Shown here in pieces: positions 41,676 through 51,552 of a stretch of 64,000 nucleotides of DNA. This DNA comes from Myxococcales bacterium (GTDB taxonomy: Bacteria; Myxococcota; Myxococcia; Myxococcales; Myxococcaceae), in the NCBI GenBank assembly GCA_030681895.1, contig JAUXRI010000313.1:1-64000 (forward strand), written 5' to 3'. The number at the start of each line of letters is the position of its first letter. Positions within the stretch are counted from its first letter, which is position 1. The notes beneath the pieces are model-generated. The model made no database searches, was not told the origin of the DNA, and was given only the letters and a program-made list of their open reading frames with translations. The position numbers and the translations under genes are program-made.

Positions 41676-42716
41676 TCAGGCCCCCGGCGGCACCACCGCG
41701 GTGCTGTCACCGGCGGTCGTGTTCACCAGCTCGTACACCTCGACGCGGAAGTTGAGGCCGTTGGTGACGTAGATGCGGTTGTTGCCGTCGATGGCGATGC
41801 CCGCCGGGTTCGACAGGAAGCCCGGGGAGTCGCCGCGCCCGCCGAAGAAGAGCAGCAGCTTCCCGTCGCGGTTGAAGATCTGCACGACCGAGAAGAACGA
41901 GTCGACGATGTACACGTTGCCGAACGAGTCGGTGGCGATGCCCTTGGGCTTGTCGAACTGGCCGAACTGATCGCCGCGCTCGCCGTACTGCCTGACGAAG
42001 GCGCCCTCGCCAGAGAGCTCCTGCACGCGGGCATTCATGGTGTCGGCCACCAGCACCGAGCCGCCGGTGGGTGAGAGCGAGACGAAGGTGGGGAAGAAGA
42101 GCTCTCCAGGCCCGTCGCCGCGTTTGCCGAGCACCCGCAGGTGTTCGCCCGTCGAGAGCTTGTAGACGTGCACGCCGTGGCTGCCGTCGGTCGGCGTCGA
42201 GGTGTCGGTGACGAAGAGTTCGTCGCGCGCCGCGTCCACCGCGAGCCCGACGGGCCGCTCACACTCGGTGAGGTCGATTCGGCGCAGCGGCACTCCCGCG
42301 CGGGAAAAGTGCACGGCCGCCTTCATCGCGGGAATGATCACCCACGGCCGGTCGGCCTCGAGCGCCACGCCCACCGGCACGCCGCCGAGCACTTCTTTGG
42401 CGATGGTCTGCACGGTGTTGCGCTCGACGTCGAAGATGAAGAGCTGCCCGAGCGCCTGGTCGGTGACGGCCACCACTTCACCACCACGAGTCACTGCGAC
42501 GCCGACGGGGTGGAAGAGGTGCACCGGTGCTTCGGCGCCTGACAGCTTGCGGAAGAACGCTCCCAGCCCTGACTCGAAGTCCGACGGGCCGCTGAGCGTC
42601 TTCACGAAGCGAATGCGCTCGGTCGCGGGGGGACCTGGCCACGCGATGTTCGCCTTGGCGGCAGTGCAACCAACCGCGATGAACGTGAAGAGGAACAGCA
42701 GCAGCCGGCGACCCAT
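41676..42716 (-). CDS. NHL-repeat lipoprotein, first gene of operon
   Basis: 346 residues from the ATG at 42716: MGRRLLLFLFTFIAVGC, lipobox Cys17. Six NHL-type blades (FHPVGVAVTRGGEVVAVTDQ, FFPTFVSLSPTGGSVLVADT, NPAGIAIDGNNRIYVTNGLN). Weakly similar to the NHL protein at 38893 but distinct in blade number and loops. A candidate assembly or surface-binding partner of the barrel. It is the promoter-proximal gene; the palindrome pair at 42859-42903 lies about 150 bp upstream in the divergent region. Confidence 0.86.
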   Translation of the reverse strand: MGRRLLLFLFTFIAVGCTAAKANIAWPGPPATERIRFVKTLSGPSDFESGLGAFFRKLSGAEAPVHLFHPVGVAVTRGGEVVAVTDQALGQLFIFDVERNTVQTIAKEVLGGVPVGVALEADRPWVIIPAMKAAVHFSRAGVPLRRIDLTECERPVGLAVDAARDELFVTDTSTPTDGSHGVHVYKLSTGEHLRVLGKRGDGPGELFFPTFVSLSPTGGSVLVADTMNARVQELSGEGAFVRQYGERGDQFGQFDKPKGIATDSFGNVYIVDSFFSVVQIFNRDGKLLLFFGGRGDSPGFLSNPAGIAIDGNNRIYVTNGLNFRVEVYELVNTTAGDSTAVVPPGA

Positions 42717-42858
42717 GGAGCGTGAGACTTCAAGGCGTGTGCCCCTCGCCGCACGCGCACGAACGCAGATGTTGCGGAGCACTTCGAGGCCTCATCCGGA
42801 CGAAGTTCGGTGGGCCTGATCAGCCGCAGAAGGTGCGGTCGACCGTGGGGGCACTGTC

Positions 42859-42903
42859 GTCAGGTTCACCTGACGCTCGGGTGAACCGTCAGGTCGACCT
42901 GAC
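42859..42903. promoter_or_regulatory. Palindrome pair GTCAGGTnnACCTGAC in a divergent promoter region
   Basis: Two 16-mers, 42859-42874 (middle TC, near-perfect) and 42888-42903 (middle CG, perfect palindrome), 29 bp centre to centre. Between them an 8-bp inverted repeat ggttcacc/ggtgaacc (42863-42870 and 42880-42887) joins the two. The second palindrome ends 49 bp before the GTG of the TPR gene at 42953 and lies 172 bp upstream of the first gene of the cytochrome operon. The same half-sites occur in front of the kinase at 47608. A dimeric regulator is likely; which one is unknown. Confidence 0.6.
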
Positions 42904-42952
42904 ACCCCGTGAGACCTCAACCGCCTGTGCGGTCTGCGGTAGGGTGCCCGGA

Positions 42953-43618
42953 GTGACCGCTGTCCTGCTCCTGCTGATTCACGTCAGCCCACCCAACCCG
43001 TTCCTGGCGGAGGCGCGCGTTCACTTTCAGGCGCAGGACTTTTCGAAGTGTCTGAAGCGGCTCGAGCAGGCTTCGGCGTGGAGCTCGAGCGTCGACGAAG
43101 AAGCCGAGGTGTCGTTGTACCGGGGGCTGTGCCGCTTCGGCGTTGGCGACGAACGTGGGGCCGCCGGAGACTTCGAGCACGCGCTTCGCATCTCGCCAGC
43201 CATCGCGTTGCCGGTGTGGAGCAGCCCGAGATTCCGCGACGCCTTCGCCGCCGCACGAGAACGAGTCGGGCCGCCCGTCGCGACAAGCGTTCTCCCCGTT
43301 GCTGATCCGGCGCCTCCGACGCCGCCGCTCGTCGTCGCGACTCCAGTGAGCGCGACGCCGCGCCGCATCGGCCTCATCCCGGCGCTCGTGACGGGCTCGG
43401 TGTCAGCCGTCGCGCTCGGCGTCGGAATCGGCTGTGGCATTCGGGCTCGTGCGCTCGAGGGCGAAAGTTATCGGGCCATCTTCGAGTCTGACGCGCGGGC
43501 AGCGGCGCTCGGTGCGCGCGACTTCGCGACGGGCGCGAACGCAAGCTACGCCGTGGCCGCGATGACCGTCCTCGCCGCAGGCATTCTGCTCGTCATCGAG
43601 CTCGTCGGTGCGCGATGA
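42953..43618 (+). CDS. TPR-like protein with C-terminal two-helix membrane segment
   Basis: 221 residues from the GTG at 42953 (VTAVLLLLIHVSPPNPFLAE), a short signal sequence; upstream in-frame codons run into the palindrome region. Helical TPR-like part (~15-95: EARVHFQAQDFSKCLKRLEQ), a Pro/Ala linker, two transmembrane helices (~140-160 and ~195-217) joined by a charged segment. Layout matches the protein at 10302-11399 (same helix-linker-TM-loop-TM). Its stop overlaps the start of the lipoprotein gene (ATGA at 43615). Confidence 0.68.
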   Translation: MTAVLLLLIHVSPPNPFLAEARVHFQAQDFSKCLKRLEQASAWSSSVDEEAEVSLYRGLCRFGVGDERGAAGDFEHALRISPAIALPVWSSPRFRDAFAAARERVGPPVATSVLPVADPAPPTPPLVVATPVSATPRRIGLIPALVTGSVSAVALGVGIGCGIRARALEGESYRAIFESDARAAALGARDFATGANASYAVAAMTVLAAGILLVIELVGAR

Positions 43619-44549
43619 ATCGGGCGGGCTCCGTCGCCTTCGCCCTCGCTGCCATGTTCGCCAGCTGTGTCGTCACGCCGGCTGATTGGGCCGGCCGAGC
43701 GTGTGACGCCGACCACCCCTGCTTCGACGGGCGCACCTGCCTCGAGGGTGTCTGTGCTCTCACCGCGGCGGCCGGAGGAATGGCGGGAGGCACGGCGGGA
43801 GGCGCGACAGCAGGAGGAACCGCTGGTGGCGTGACTGCAGGAGGCGGAGCAGGGGGAGGCGCGGCAGGAGGAGGAACCGCCGGTGGCATGACCGCAGGAG
43901 GAACATCGGGCGGCGGAACGAACGACGCCGGAGTCACCTGCATCACCTGGCGTCAGAGCACCGAGGGGTTTTCATCGACGCGCGTCGCGCCGGCCGCACA
44001 GGCCACCATCGACGCAACCGCCAATCGCCTCACGGCCCGCATCCCCTCGGCGTCGAACACCGCCGACTTCGCGGTCGCCCTGGTGTCACCGCCGATGCGC
44101 CGGCTGCCCTCGGGCATCGAAGGTCAGCTCGAGGGTCGTTTTCTCGTGCCCGCGGGGACTCGCCTCGATGGCCTGGTGCCCTTCGCGACGCTGCTCACCT
44201 CGTCCGGTCCGTTGGTGGAGCTCGGCTTCGACAACAACTGGGAGCTGTCGGCCTTCACCGCGAGCGGCGTGCTCCAGGCCGGTCCGCTCGACCGCCCACG
44301 CTCGAACCAGCGCTACCCGCCCGGCAGCGCGCACGTGGTGCGGGTCGCCTGGCGCGCCGGCGCTTTCCGTCGCGTGTGGATTGACGGAGTCTCGGTCTTC
44401 GATGATCCGCTCCCGGCCTCGAGCGGCCTCGACGCGCAGCTGACGTCGTTCGAGCTGGGCTTCACGAGGTACGAAGGCGGCGGACAGGATGTGATGGAGA
44501 TGACGTTGACCGATTGGGTGCTCTGCGACGCGGCGACGGGAGTCATTCG

Positions 44550-44553
<4 letters not shown>
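43615..44553 (+). CDS. Gly-rich-linker lipoprotein with C-terminal lectin-like beta domain
   Basis: 312 residues. Signal MNRAGSVAFALAAMFASC (Cys18), Cys-rich head (CDADHPCFDGRTCLEGVC), a linker of GGTAGG/GGMTAGG repeats (~55-105), then a ~200-residue beta domain: DATANRLTARIPSASNTADF, RVAWRAGAFRRVWIDGVSVF, LTSFELGFTRYEGGG. That fold resembles concanavalin-like jelly rolls. Part of a three-gene set: TPR gene upstream, FHA-sigma54 gene downstream (ATGA overlap at 44550). Likely a surface protein in a signalling module. Confidence 0.72.
43774..43923. repeat. Gly-rich degenerate repeat in lipoprotein gene
   Basis: Imperfect 12-18-bp units (ggaggcacggcgggaggc and variants) encode the GGTAGG linker of the lipoprotein at 43615. 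More diverged than the arrays at 1231 and 11611. Confidence 0.7.
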
Positions 44554-45877
<1,324 letters not shown>

Positions 45878-45905
<28 letters not shown>

Positions 45906-46205
45906 CGCGCCTGTGGTTGGCCGAGACGTCGTTCAGGGATGGGTGTCGAACACGCACGTGCCCGCCGGCTGTCGCGCGTGTGTCTGGTCGGGACGTCGTT
46001 CACGGGTGCACGTTGATCAGGCACGGGCTTCGCGGATCCGACAGCTGCGGCGTGTGCCTGGCCGAGACGTCGCTCACGGGTGCGTGTCGAACACACGTGC
46101 TCCGTTGATCCGAGCTGACGCGCGTGTGCCTGGCTGAGCCGTCGTTCACGGGTGCGTGTCGAGCACCTACGGGCTTCGCGGACCCGACAGCTGACGCGCG
46201 TCGCG
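45878..46205. repeat. Degenerate ~70-bp tandem repeat between regulator and kinase genes
   Basis: Four imperfect units (about 66-76 bp, from ~45907) share cgtgtgcctggccgagacgt, a cgttcacgggtgcgtgtcg core and a hairpin gtgcgtgtcgaacacac. The end of the regulator gene (gcacggacttcgcggttccg at 45879) reappears at 46021 and 46169 in gcacgggcttcgcgga-like form. So the array seems to have spread from the 3' coding end into the 308-bp intergenic space. Hairpins in each unit may end transcription between the convergent genes. Confidence 0.65.
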
Positions 46206-46213
46206 CCCGTCCT

Positions 46214-47608
46214 TCAGGGCTGCGCGCCGAGCACGTCGAGCAGGTCGACCCGAAGCTGCTGCTCCGAGCCTGACTTCACGATGACGTCACGCGTCGTCGT
46301 CACGCCCAGCTCGGGGTTCGTGAGGCGCAGGTGGTGAGGGCCTGGTGACAGCGAGAGCGGCGCGAGCGGCGTCGGACCCATCGCCTTCCCGTCGACGTCG
46401 ACGTTGGCCCACGGAATGACCCGCAGCAGCAGCGTGCCCGGCTTCGACGTGAGCGACGGCCGTGCAGACGGTGGCGGACCGGCGACTGGAGGCGCTGACG
46501 ACGGTGGCGGCGCGGGTGGTGCTGCAGTGACCGGCAACGGCGTCGCGACCGGTGCTGCAGCTCGGGCCTCGGCGCGCACTGGCGGTGGGTCCTCCGCGAG
46601 AGGCGCCGGCACCTCACGCCGCGACACGGCCATCACGGCCACCGTGGAGAGGACGAGTGCGATGAGGCCGGGGACGAGCCGCCGCCGGGTCGAGACGGGC
46701 GCCGGAGCCACGTCGGCGACGCCGGTGAGCACGGCGGTGCGCCTCGGCGGCGTCGTCTCGGCCTCGTCATCGTCTGCGGTGTCGAAGGTCTCGACCAGTA
46801 CCTGCGCGAGCACCGTCGGCGTGACGTGGTCGCCGGCGGCGCGCGCGACCTCGTCCAGCGCGTCCGCGAAGCTCGCCGCGGTCGCGTAGCGCTTCGACGG
46901 GTCGGGCTCGAGCGCGCGCGTCACCACTGCCTGGAGCGACGACGACACGCCCTCGAGCGACGGCGCGGGCCCCGCGGCGCGACCCGTCAGACACTCGACC
47001 AGCACCACTGCGGTCGAATACAGGTCGCTGGCCACCGAGGGCTTCAGCCCGTCGAGGACCTCGGGTGCGATGTAGCCCTCTTTTCCTGCTCTGCGCCCGC
47101 GCACCCCGGCCAGGCCGAAGTCGACCAGCTTCACGGCGCCGTCCCACGAGAGCAGCACGTTCTCGGGCGAGACGTCGCGGTGGAGGACGTGCAACGCGGC
47201 CCCCCGCTCATCTCGGGCTTCGTGCGCGTGCTGCAACGCGCGGAGCACATGCGAGACGATGGACAGCGACACCGCGGCGCCGAGCGGACCGCGCGCCTTC
47301 ACCACCTCGCGCAGGCTCCTCCCTCGCACGTACTCCATCGCGAGGAAGTACTCGCCGCCGTCTTCGACGAGCTCGAAGACCTGCGCGACGTTCGGGTGAG
47401 ACAGCGCAGCGCAGACGCGCGCCTCGACCAGGAAGACGTCGAGGAACGACTGATCAGCGGCGAGGTGTGGATGCAACGTCTTGAGCACCACCCGCTTCGT
47501 GAAGCCCGCAGGGCCGTCGGTGCGCGCGAGCAACACCAGCCCCATGCCGCCCTCGGCCAACTGGCGCAGTACGCGGTAGCGACCAACGATGCGGCCCTCG
47601 AGTGTCAC
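46214..47608 (-). CDS. Membrane-anchored Ser/Thr protein kinase with PEGA-type C-terminus
   Basis: 464 residues from the GTG at 47608 (VTLEGRIVGRYRVLRQLAEG). Kinase domain ~9-270: Gly loop LAEGGMGLVL, Lys43, HRD at 143-145 in HRDVSPEN, DFG at 163-165; activation-loop APE as IAPEVL. Thr/Glu-rich juxtamembrane region, one transmembrane helix (~310-330, LVPGLIALVLSTVAVMAVS), a Pro/Ala-rich outer linker, and a PEGA-like domain at the C-terminus (TSKPGTLLLRVIPWANVDVD). It converges with the FHA-sigma54 gene. A palindrome related to 42859-42903 lies 33-52 bp upstream of the start. Confidence 0.9.
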   Translation of the reverse strand: MTLEGRIVGRYRVLRQLAEGGMGLVLLARTDGPAGFTKRVVLKTLHPHLAADQSFLDVFLVEARVCAALSHPNVAQVFELVEDGGEYFLAMEYVRGRSLREVVKARGPLGAAVSLSIVSHVLRALQHAHEARDERGAALHVLHRDVSPENVLLSWDGAVKLVDFGLAGVRGRRAGKEGYIAPEVLDGLKPSVASDLYSTAVVLVECLTGRAAGPAPSLEGVSSSLQAVVTRALEPDPSKRYATAASFADALDEVARAAGDHVTPTVLAQVLVETFDTADDDEAETTPPRRTAVLTGVADVAPAPVSTRRRLVPGLIALVLSTVAVMAVSRREVPAPLAEDPPPVRAEARAAAPVATPLPVTAAPPAPPPSSAPPVAGPPPSARPSLTSKPGTLLLRVIPWANVDVDGKAMGPTPLAPLSLSPGPHHLRLTNPELGVTTTRDVIVKSGSEQQLRVDLLDVLGAQP

Positions 47609-47640
47609 CGCTTCGACAGTAGCCGAACTGCAGCGCCGCA

Positions 47641-47660
47641 CTGTCAGGACGACCTGACAG
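47641..47660. promoter_or_regulatory. Inverted repeat GTCAGGnnnnCCTGAC upstream of the kinase
   Basis: Arms CTGTCAGG and CCTGACAG with a 4-nt middle (ACGA), i.e. a perfect 8-bp inverted repeat, 33 bp upstream of the kinase GTG at 47608. Half-sites GTCAGG/CCTGAC are the same as in the palindrome pair at 42859-42903. Distance fits an operator overlapping the core promoter. Confidence 0.55.
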
Positions 47661-47811
47661 TCAGGGTGCACGTCATGCCCGCCATCAGCAGCGATGACGT
47701 TCGCAAACTCTGCGCTTGAGAAGAAGTCGCGCGCGCGACGTCATGAGAGCACGCAGGCACGACCTGAATTCGCGCGCGGCGCTCGCGTGCGACACGGATG
47801 GAGATGACTGA

Positions 47812-48192
47812 ATGAAACGTCTGATCACGATGGTGGTGGCATTGATCTCTGGCGCAGCGCTGGCTGGCGGCTTCGAGCTCAAGGGCGACGCAGCGAAGGG
47901 TGAAGCTCAGTACAAGGCGATGTGCGTCGCGTGCCACGGGGAGAAGGGCGATGGGAACGGTCCCGCCGGGGCCGCGCTCACACCGAAGCCGACCAACTTC
48001 GCGGCACCTGACGCGGCCGCGCGGCTCACCGACGAGTACACGTACAAGGTGATCAAAGAAGGCGGCGCTGCGGTCGGCAAGTCGCCGCTCATGGTGTCGT
48101 GGGCGGGCTCGATGAAGGACGACGAGCTGCGCAACGTCGCCGCGTACGTGCTCAAGCTGAAGGGCCCGGCCGCACCCGCGAAGAAGAAGTAG
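47812..48192 (+). CDS. Monohaem cytochrome c (class I)
   Basis: 126 residues. Signal peptide MKRLITMVVALISGAALA then mature GGFELKGDAAKG. One haem motif CVACHGEKGDG at ~38; distal Met ligand probably in SPLMVSW (~92). The C-terminal helix ELRNVAAYVLKLKG matches class I cytochromes c, then a Lys-rich tail (PAAPAKKK). A small soluble periplasmic carrier. It stands alone, 5 kb from the multihaem operon; it may shuttle electrons to that system or to the peroxidase at 60133. Confidence 0.88.
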   Translation: MKRLITMVVALISGAALAGGFELKGDAAKGEAQYKAMCVACHGEKGDGNGPAGAALTPKPTNFAAPDAAARLTDEYTYKVIKEGGAAVGKSPLMVSWAGSMKDDELRNVAAYVLKLKGPAAPAKKK

Positions 48193-48285
48193 TCGTCGGC
48201 TTCCCGTCGCGACCGGCGGCGGGCAGGGCTCTCGGGCGAACCGAAGACGATTCGATTCGCTCGAGGCTCCCATCGACGCCACCCA

Positions 48286-48933
48286 TCACCTTCGAGTGCG
48301 TTTCACCCCGAGCTCCGGGTACGCGCGCAGGAACATGTCGACGTGCTCGACGAAGAACGCCTTCAGCTCGAGCGGCCGGCAGGTGTTCCCCGACAACGAG
48401 TCTTGATGAAAGAGCGCGAGCACCACCGGTGAGAGGAACTGGAGCGCGGCGTACCGCTCGTTGAGGGCCCCCAGGTCCTTCAGCTCGACGTGGCGCCGCA
48501 GGAGCGTCTCCACCGTACCCAGCAGCGGCTCGAGCAGGTGATTCACGTAGGTGGGTCCGAGCGCGCGCGTCGAGAGGCCGCCCGCGAGCGACGACGCCTG
48601 AATCACGCCGACGCCGTGTTTGAACCACGCCTCTTCGAGCCGCTTCAGATACCCGAGCAACGACGCGCGCACGTCACCTGGAATCGGCGTCGACGCCATC
48701 GCGAGGTAGGGCGCCGCGTCGATGTGTTGGCTCTCCATCACCGCAGTCAGCACGCCCTCGCGGTCCCCGAAGTAGTGCTTGAGCGTCGCGACGGAGGAGT
48801 CGGCCGCCGTGGCCAGCTCCCGCAACGAGGCGCGCAGACCGTCGGGCTTCATCACCCGGGTCCGCACCTTCCTCGCCAGCGCCAGCCGCGCGTCGTCGTA
48901 GTCGGCGTTTCTGGAGCCACGGGTGCGCGCCAC
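48286..48933 (-). CDS. TetR-family transcriptional regulator
   Basis: 215 residues from the GTG at 48933 (VARTRGSRNADYDDARLALA). N-terminal HTH ~10-60: LRASLRELATAADSSVATLK then HYFGDREGVLTAV, the TetR recognition-helix pattern (V-x-x-L-x-H/Y-Y-F). C-terminal ligand domain of ~150 residues, hydrophobic and Leu-rich. It is divergent from the TolC/ABC exporter operon with about 110 bp shared; palindromes there (48941-49041) are likely operators. Probably represses the exporter and itself. Confidence 0.85.
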   Translation of the reverse strand: MARTRGSRNADYDDARLALARKVRTRVMKPDGLRASLRELATAADSSVATLKHYFGDREGVLTAVMESQHIDAAPYLAMASTPIPGDVRASLLGYLKRLEEAWFKHGVGVIQASSLAGGLSTRALGPTYVNHLLEPLLGTVETLLRRHVELKDLGALNERYAALQFLSPVVLALFHQDSLSGNTCRPLELKAFFVEHVDMFLRAYPELGVKRTRR

Positions 48934-48940
48934 GGTGAAA

Positions 48941-49041
48941 CAATTAATTGGCCCGTGCGTGCTACGCAATAGTCCCTCGATGCAGAGGGGCTTCAGAGTC
49001 GCTTGCGGACGCCAGATGCCCTCTTTATTGAGTCTCTCAAT
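48941..49041. promoter_or_regulatory. Divergent regulatory region with two palindromes
   Basis: Between the TetR and TolC genes. CAATTAATTG at 48941-48950 is a perfect 10-bp palindrome 7 bp upstream of the TetR GTG. ATTGAG-TCT-CTCAAT at 49027-49041 is a 6+6 inverted repeat touching the proposed TolC start. Both carry ATTG/CAAT ends and stand out in this GC-rich sequence as AT-rich islands; candidate TetR operators. The start of the TolC gene may need shifting if the second overlaps the promoter. Confidence 0.45.
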
Positions 49042-49042
49042 C

Positions 49043-50329
49043 GTGAATCGAAAAGCTGCAGCACAGATGATGGGGTGGGCGGTCGCGCTGGTCGCCTCGG
49101 TGAGCGCTGCGCAGCCACTGTCCGCGTTCCTCGAGGCTGCCGAGCAGCACAACGTCGACGAACGCCTCGCCGTCCAGGCCACCACCTCGGCGCAGGCGAG
49201 CTTCGGGCAGCAGTGGGGCGGCCTGCTGCCGTCCCTGTCGGCGAACGGCGGTTACACCCGCAACCAGTTCTCGGCGGTCATCGACATTCCCAGCGGGCAG
49301 AACACCTCGACGAAGGTCACCATCATTCCGCAGGACCAGCTCGAGGCGAGCTTCAGGGCCGAGGTGCCGCTCATCGACGTCTCGCGCTGGATGAAGGTGG
49401 CGGCCGCGTCTGCCGGCGCCGATGCCGCCACGTCTCGAGAGGCGCTGACCCGCGACCAGGTTCGCCGCCAGGTCGTCACGGCCTTCTACAACTTCGCTGG
49501 AGCCCAGGCGCTCGTCGACTCGGCCCGAAGGTCGCTCGGGGTCTCCGAGGCGCAGCTCACGCAGCAGACCGACCGTCGCGCGGCGGGCGTGGCGTCCGAG
49601 CTCGAGGTGGTGCGGGCCAGCTCCGAGGTCGAGCGCAACCGGCAGCTCGTCGCCGACGCCGAGGCGATGCTCGCCAATTCCCGCCGCGCGCTGCGCACGT
49701 TGAGCGGCCTCGAGCCGCGCGGCGATGGCGCCATGCCGTCCGACGACCTGCACGCCGAGGCCCCGCTCGCCGACCTCGAGGCCCGCATCGGCGCGTTGCC
49801 TGCCGTCGTCGCCGCCTCGAGGGACGCAGACGTCGCTGCGACGAACTCCTCCGCCGCGACGACCTCGCTCATCCCCACCATCAACGCGCAGTTCACCCAG
49901 CGCTTCACCAACGCGACCGGCTTCCAGAACCAGGTGGCCGCGTGGAACGCCGGCCTCACCTTCGCGTGGCGGGCCGACGTCGGCACGGTGCAGGGCCTGC
50001 GGGTCGTCAGCGCTGCAGAGCAGACCGCGTTGCTCACTGCCGAGAAGACGAGGCTCGCAGCGGCTGATCAGGTGCACTCCGACTGGCAGCGCGTCACCGC
50101 CGCCATCACCAAGGTGAAGGCCGCGAAGGCGCAGGTGGCGTCGGCGACGCGCGCACAGTCACTCGCGAAGGAGCGCAACGCCGCCGGTGTCGCCACGCAG
50201 CTCGACGTCATTCAGGCAGACCGCGACCTCTTCTCTGCCGAGGTCAACGACATCACCGCGCGGCTCGACCTCGCCAGCGCGCGCGCCTCACTCAAGCTGT
50301 CCGCTGGTTTTCCCCTGGAGACGCCATGA
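49043..50329 (+). CDS. TolC-family outer membrane efflux protein
   Basis: 428 residues from the GTG at 49043 (VNRKAAAQMMGWAVALVASV), a signal peptide ending SAAQ; starts at 49016 or 49067 are possible. Two halves of long amphipathic helices with repeated TolC patterns (ALTRDQVRRQVVTAFYNFAG, LLTAEKTRLAAADQVHSDW) and beta segments (LPSLSANGGYTRNQFSAV, SLIPTINAQFTQRFTNATG). Trimeric outer-membrane channel for an ABC exporter. Overlaps the permease gene by 4 bp (ATGA at 50326). Confidence 0.86.
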   Translation: MNRKAAAQMMGWAVALVASVSAAQPLSAFLEAAEQHNVDERLAVQATTSAQASFGQQWGGLLPSLSANGGYTRNQFSAVIDIPSGQNTSTKVTIIPQDQLEASFRAEVPLIDVSRWMKVAAASAGADAATSREALTRDQVRRQVVTAFYNFAGAQALVDSARRSLGVSEAQLTQQTDRRAAGVASELEVVRASSEVERNRQLVADAEAMLANSRRALRTLSGLEPRGDGAMPSDDLHAEAPLADLEARIGALPAVVAASRDADVAATNSSAATTSLIPTINAQFTQRFTNATGFQNQVAAWNAGLTFAWRADVGTVQGLRVVSAAEQTALLTAEKTRLAAADQVHSDWQRVTAAITKVKAAKAQVASATRAQSLAKERNAAGVATQLDVIQADRDLFSAEVNDITARLDLASARASLKLSAGFPLETP

Positions 50330-51552
50330 GCGCCGAAGCCGTCGAGGTCGAAGGCCGCCGTCGCGCGCTCGGAGGCCGCACCATCGCGCAGCCGGTGAAG
50401 ACCCGCGCCTCGGCGTTCGGTCGCGCGCGCACGATGGCCGGCATCGGCATCAAGATGATGTTCTTCGACAAGCTCAAGCTCGCGGGCACGCTCTTCGGCG
50501 TCGTCTTCGCGGTGCTGCTCGGCAACTTCCAGGCCGGCACCTTCCTCGCGCTGCTCGGCAAGAACCGCATGTTCGTCGAGAACGCGAAGGTCGACGTATG
50601 GATTGCGCCGCCTGGCACGCGACAGTTCCAGTCTGGCAAGCCGCTCAATGACTCACAGCTCAACCGCGCGCGCGCGACCCCCGGAGTCGCCTGGGCCGAG
50701 CCGCTCGTGTTGCAGGCCGCGAGCCTGGTGCTCCCCAGCGGCGGCAGCGAGCCCGTGTCACTCGTTGGTACGCGCAGCCCGCGCTTCGTCGGCGGCCCGT
50801 GGAACCTCGTGAAGGGCGACCTCAACTCCCTGCTCACGCCCAACGGCGTCATCTTCGAAGACTCGGAGCGCGAGAAGTTCGGCGGCTTGAACCTCGGCAC
50901 CATGCGCGAGCTGTCTGGCCACAAGGTGCAGGCCGTCGGCTTCACGTGGGGCCTGTTGCCCTTCGCGCCGGCCTACGCGTTCGCCGAGCAGGAGCTGGCG
51001 CGCGAGATTCTGAAGGTCGGGCCCGACAAACACACCTTCATCATGGTGGGCGTGGAGCCGGGCGTCGACGCGACCGTCGTGCGTGCCCGCCTGCAGGACG
51101 TGCTCACCGACACCAAGGTGATGACGCGCGACGAGTACATGAAGGAGATCCTCACCTACATCATCACGGCGACGCAGATTGGCCTGTCCTTCGGCCTGTC
51201 GACCTTCATGGGCGTGCTCGTCGGGATGATCACCGTCGCCCTCTCGATGTTCTCGTCGGTCATCGACAACATGCGCCAGTTCGGAACGCTCAAGGCCATC
51301 GGCTCCCGCACCGTCGACCTCGCGCTGCTGCTCTTCACGCAGGCCATCATCTACGGCGTGCTCGGCAGCCTCATCGGGCTCGGTGCCGTGTCGGGGATGG
51401 TGCAGGGCATGCGGAACCCGCAGTTGACGCCGGTGCTGCTCCCCGAGGCGTTCGGCATCACCACCGTCGCGATGGTGCTGGTCTGTCTCGCCGCGTCGCT
51501 GCTCGCGCTGATCCGCCTCTCCCGCATCGAGCCGGCCATGGTGTTCCGATGA
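50326..51552 (+). CDS. DevC/MacB-like ABC exporter permease
   Basis: 408 residues. N-terminal cytoplasmic stretch, first helix ~51-72 (KLAGTLFGVVFAVLLGNFQA), a periplasmic domain (~75-285), then three helices (FtsX domain, ~285-312, ~330-355, ~375-395) with SMFSSVIDNMRQFGTLKAIG as the coupling loop. Order TolC-permease-ATPase-adaptor and sizes match the DevBCA exporters that move glycolipids or other envelope lipids in cyanobacteria. ATGA overlap with the ATPase gene at 51549. Confidence 0.88.
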   Translation: MSAEAVEVEGRRRALGGRTIAQPVKTRASAFGRARTMAGIGIKMMFFDKLKLAGTLFGVVFAVLLGNFQAGTFLALLGKNRMFVENAKVDVWIAPPGTRQFQSGKPLNDSQLNRARATPGVAWAEPLVLQAASLVLPSGGSEPVSLVGTRSPRFVGGPWNLVKGDLNSLLTPNGVIFEDSEREKFGGLNLGTMRELSGHKVQAVGFTWGLLPFAPAYAFAEQELAREILKVGPDKHTFIMVGVEPGVDATVVRARLQDVLTDTKVMTRDEYMKEILTYIITATQIGLSFGLSTFMGVLVGMITVALSMFSSVIDNMRQFGTLKAIGSRTVDLALLLFTQAIIYGVLGSLIGLGAVSGMVQGMRNPQLTPVLLPEAFGITTVAMVLVCLAASLLALIRLSRIEPAMVFR

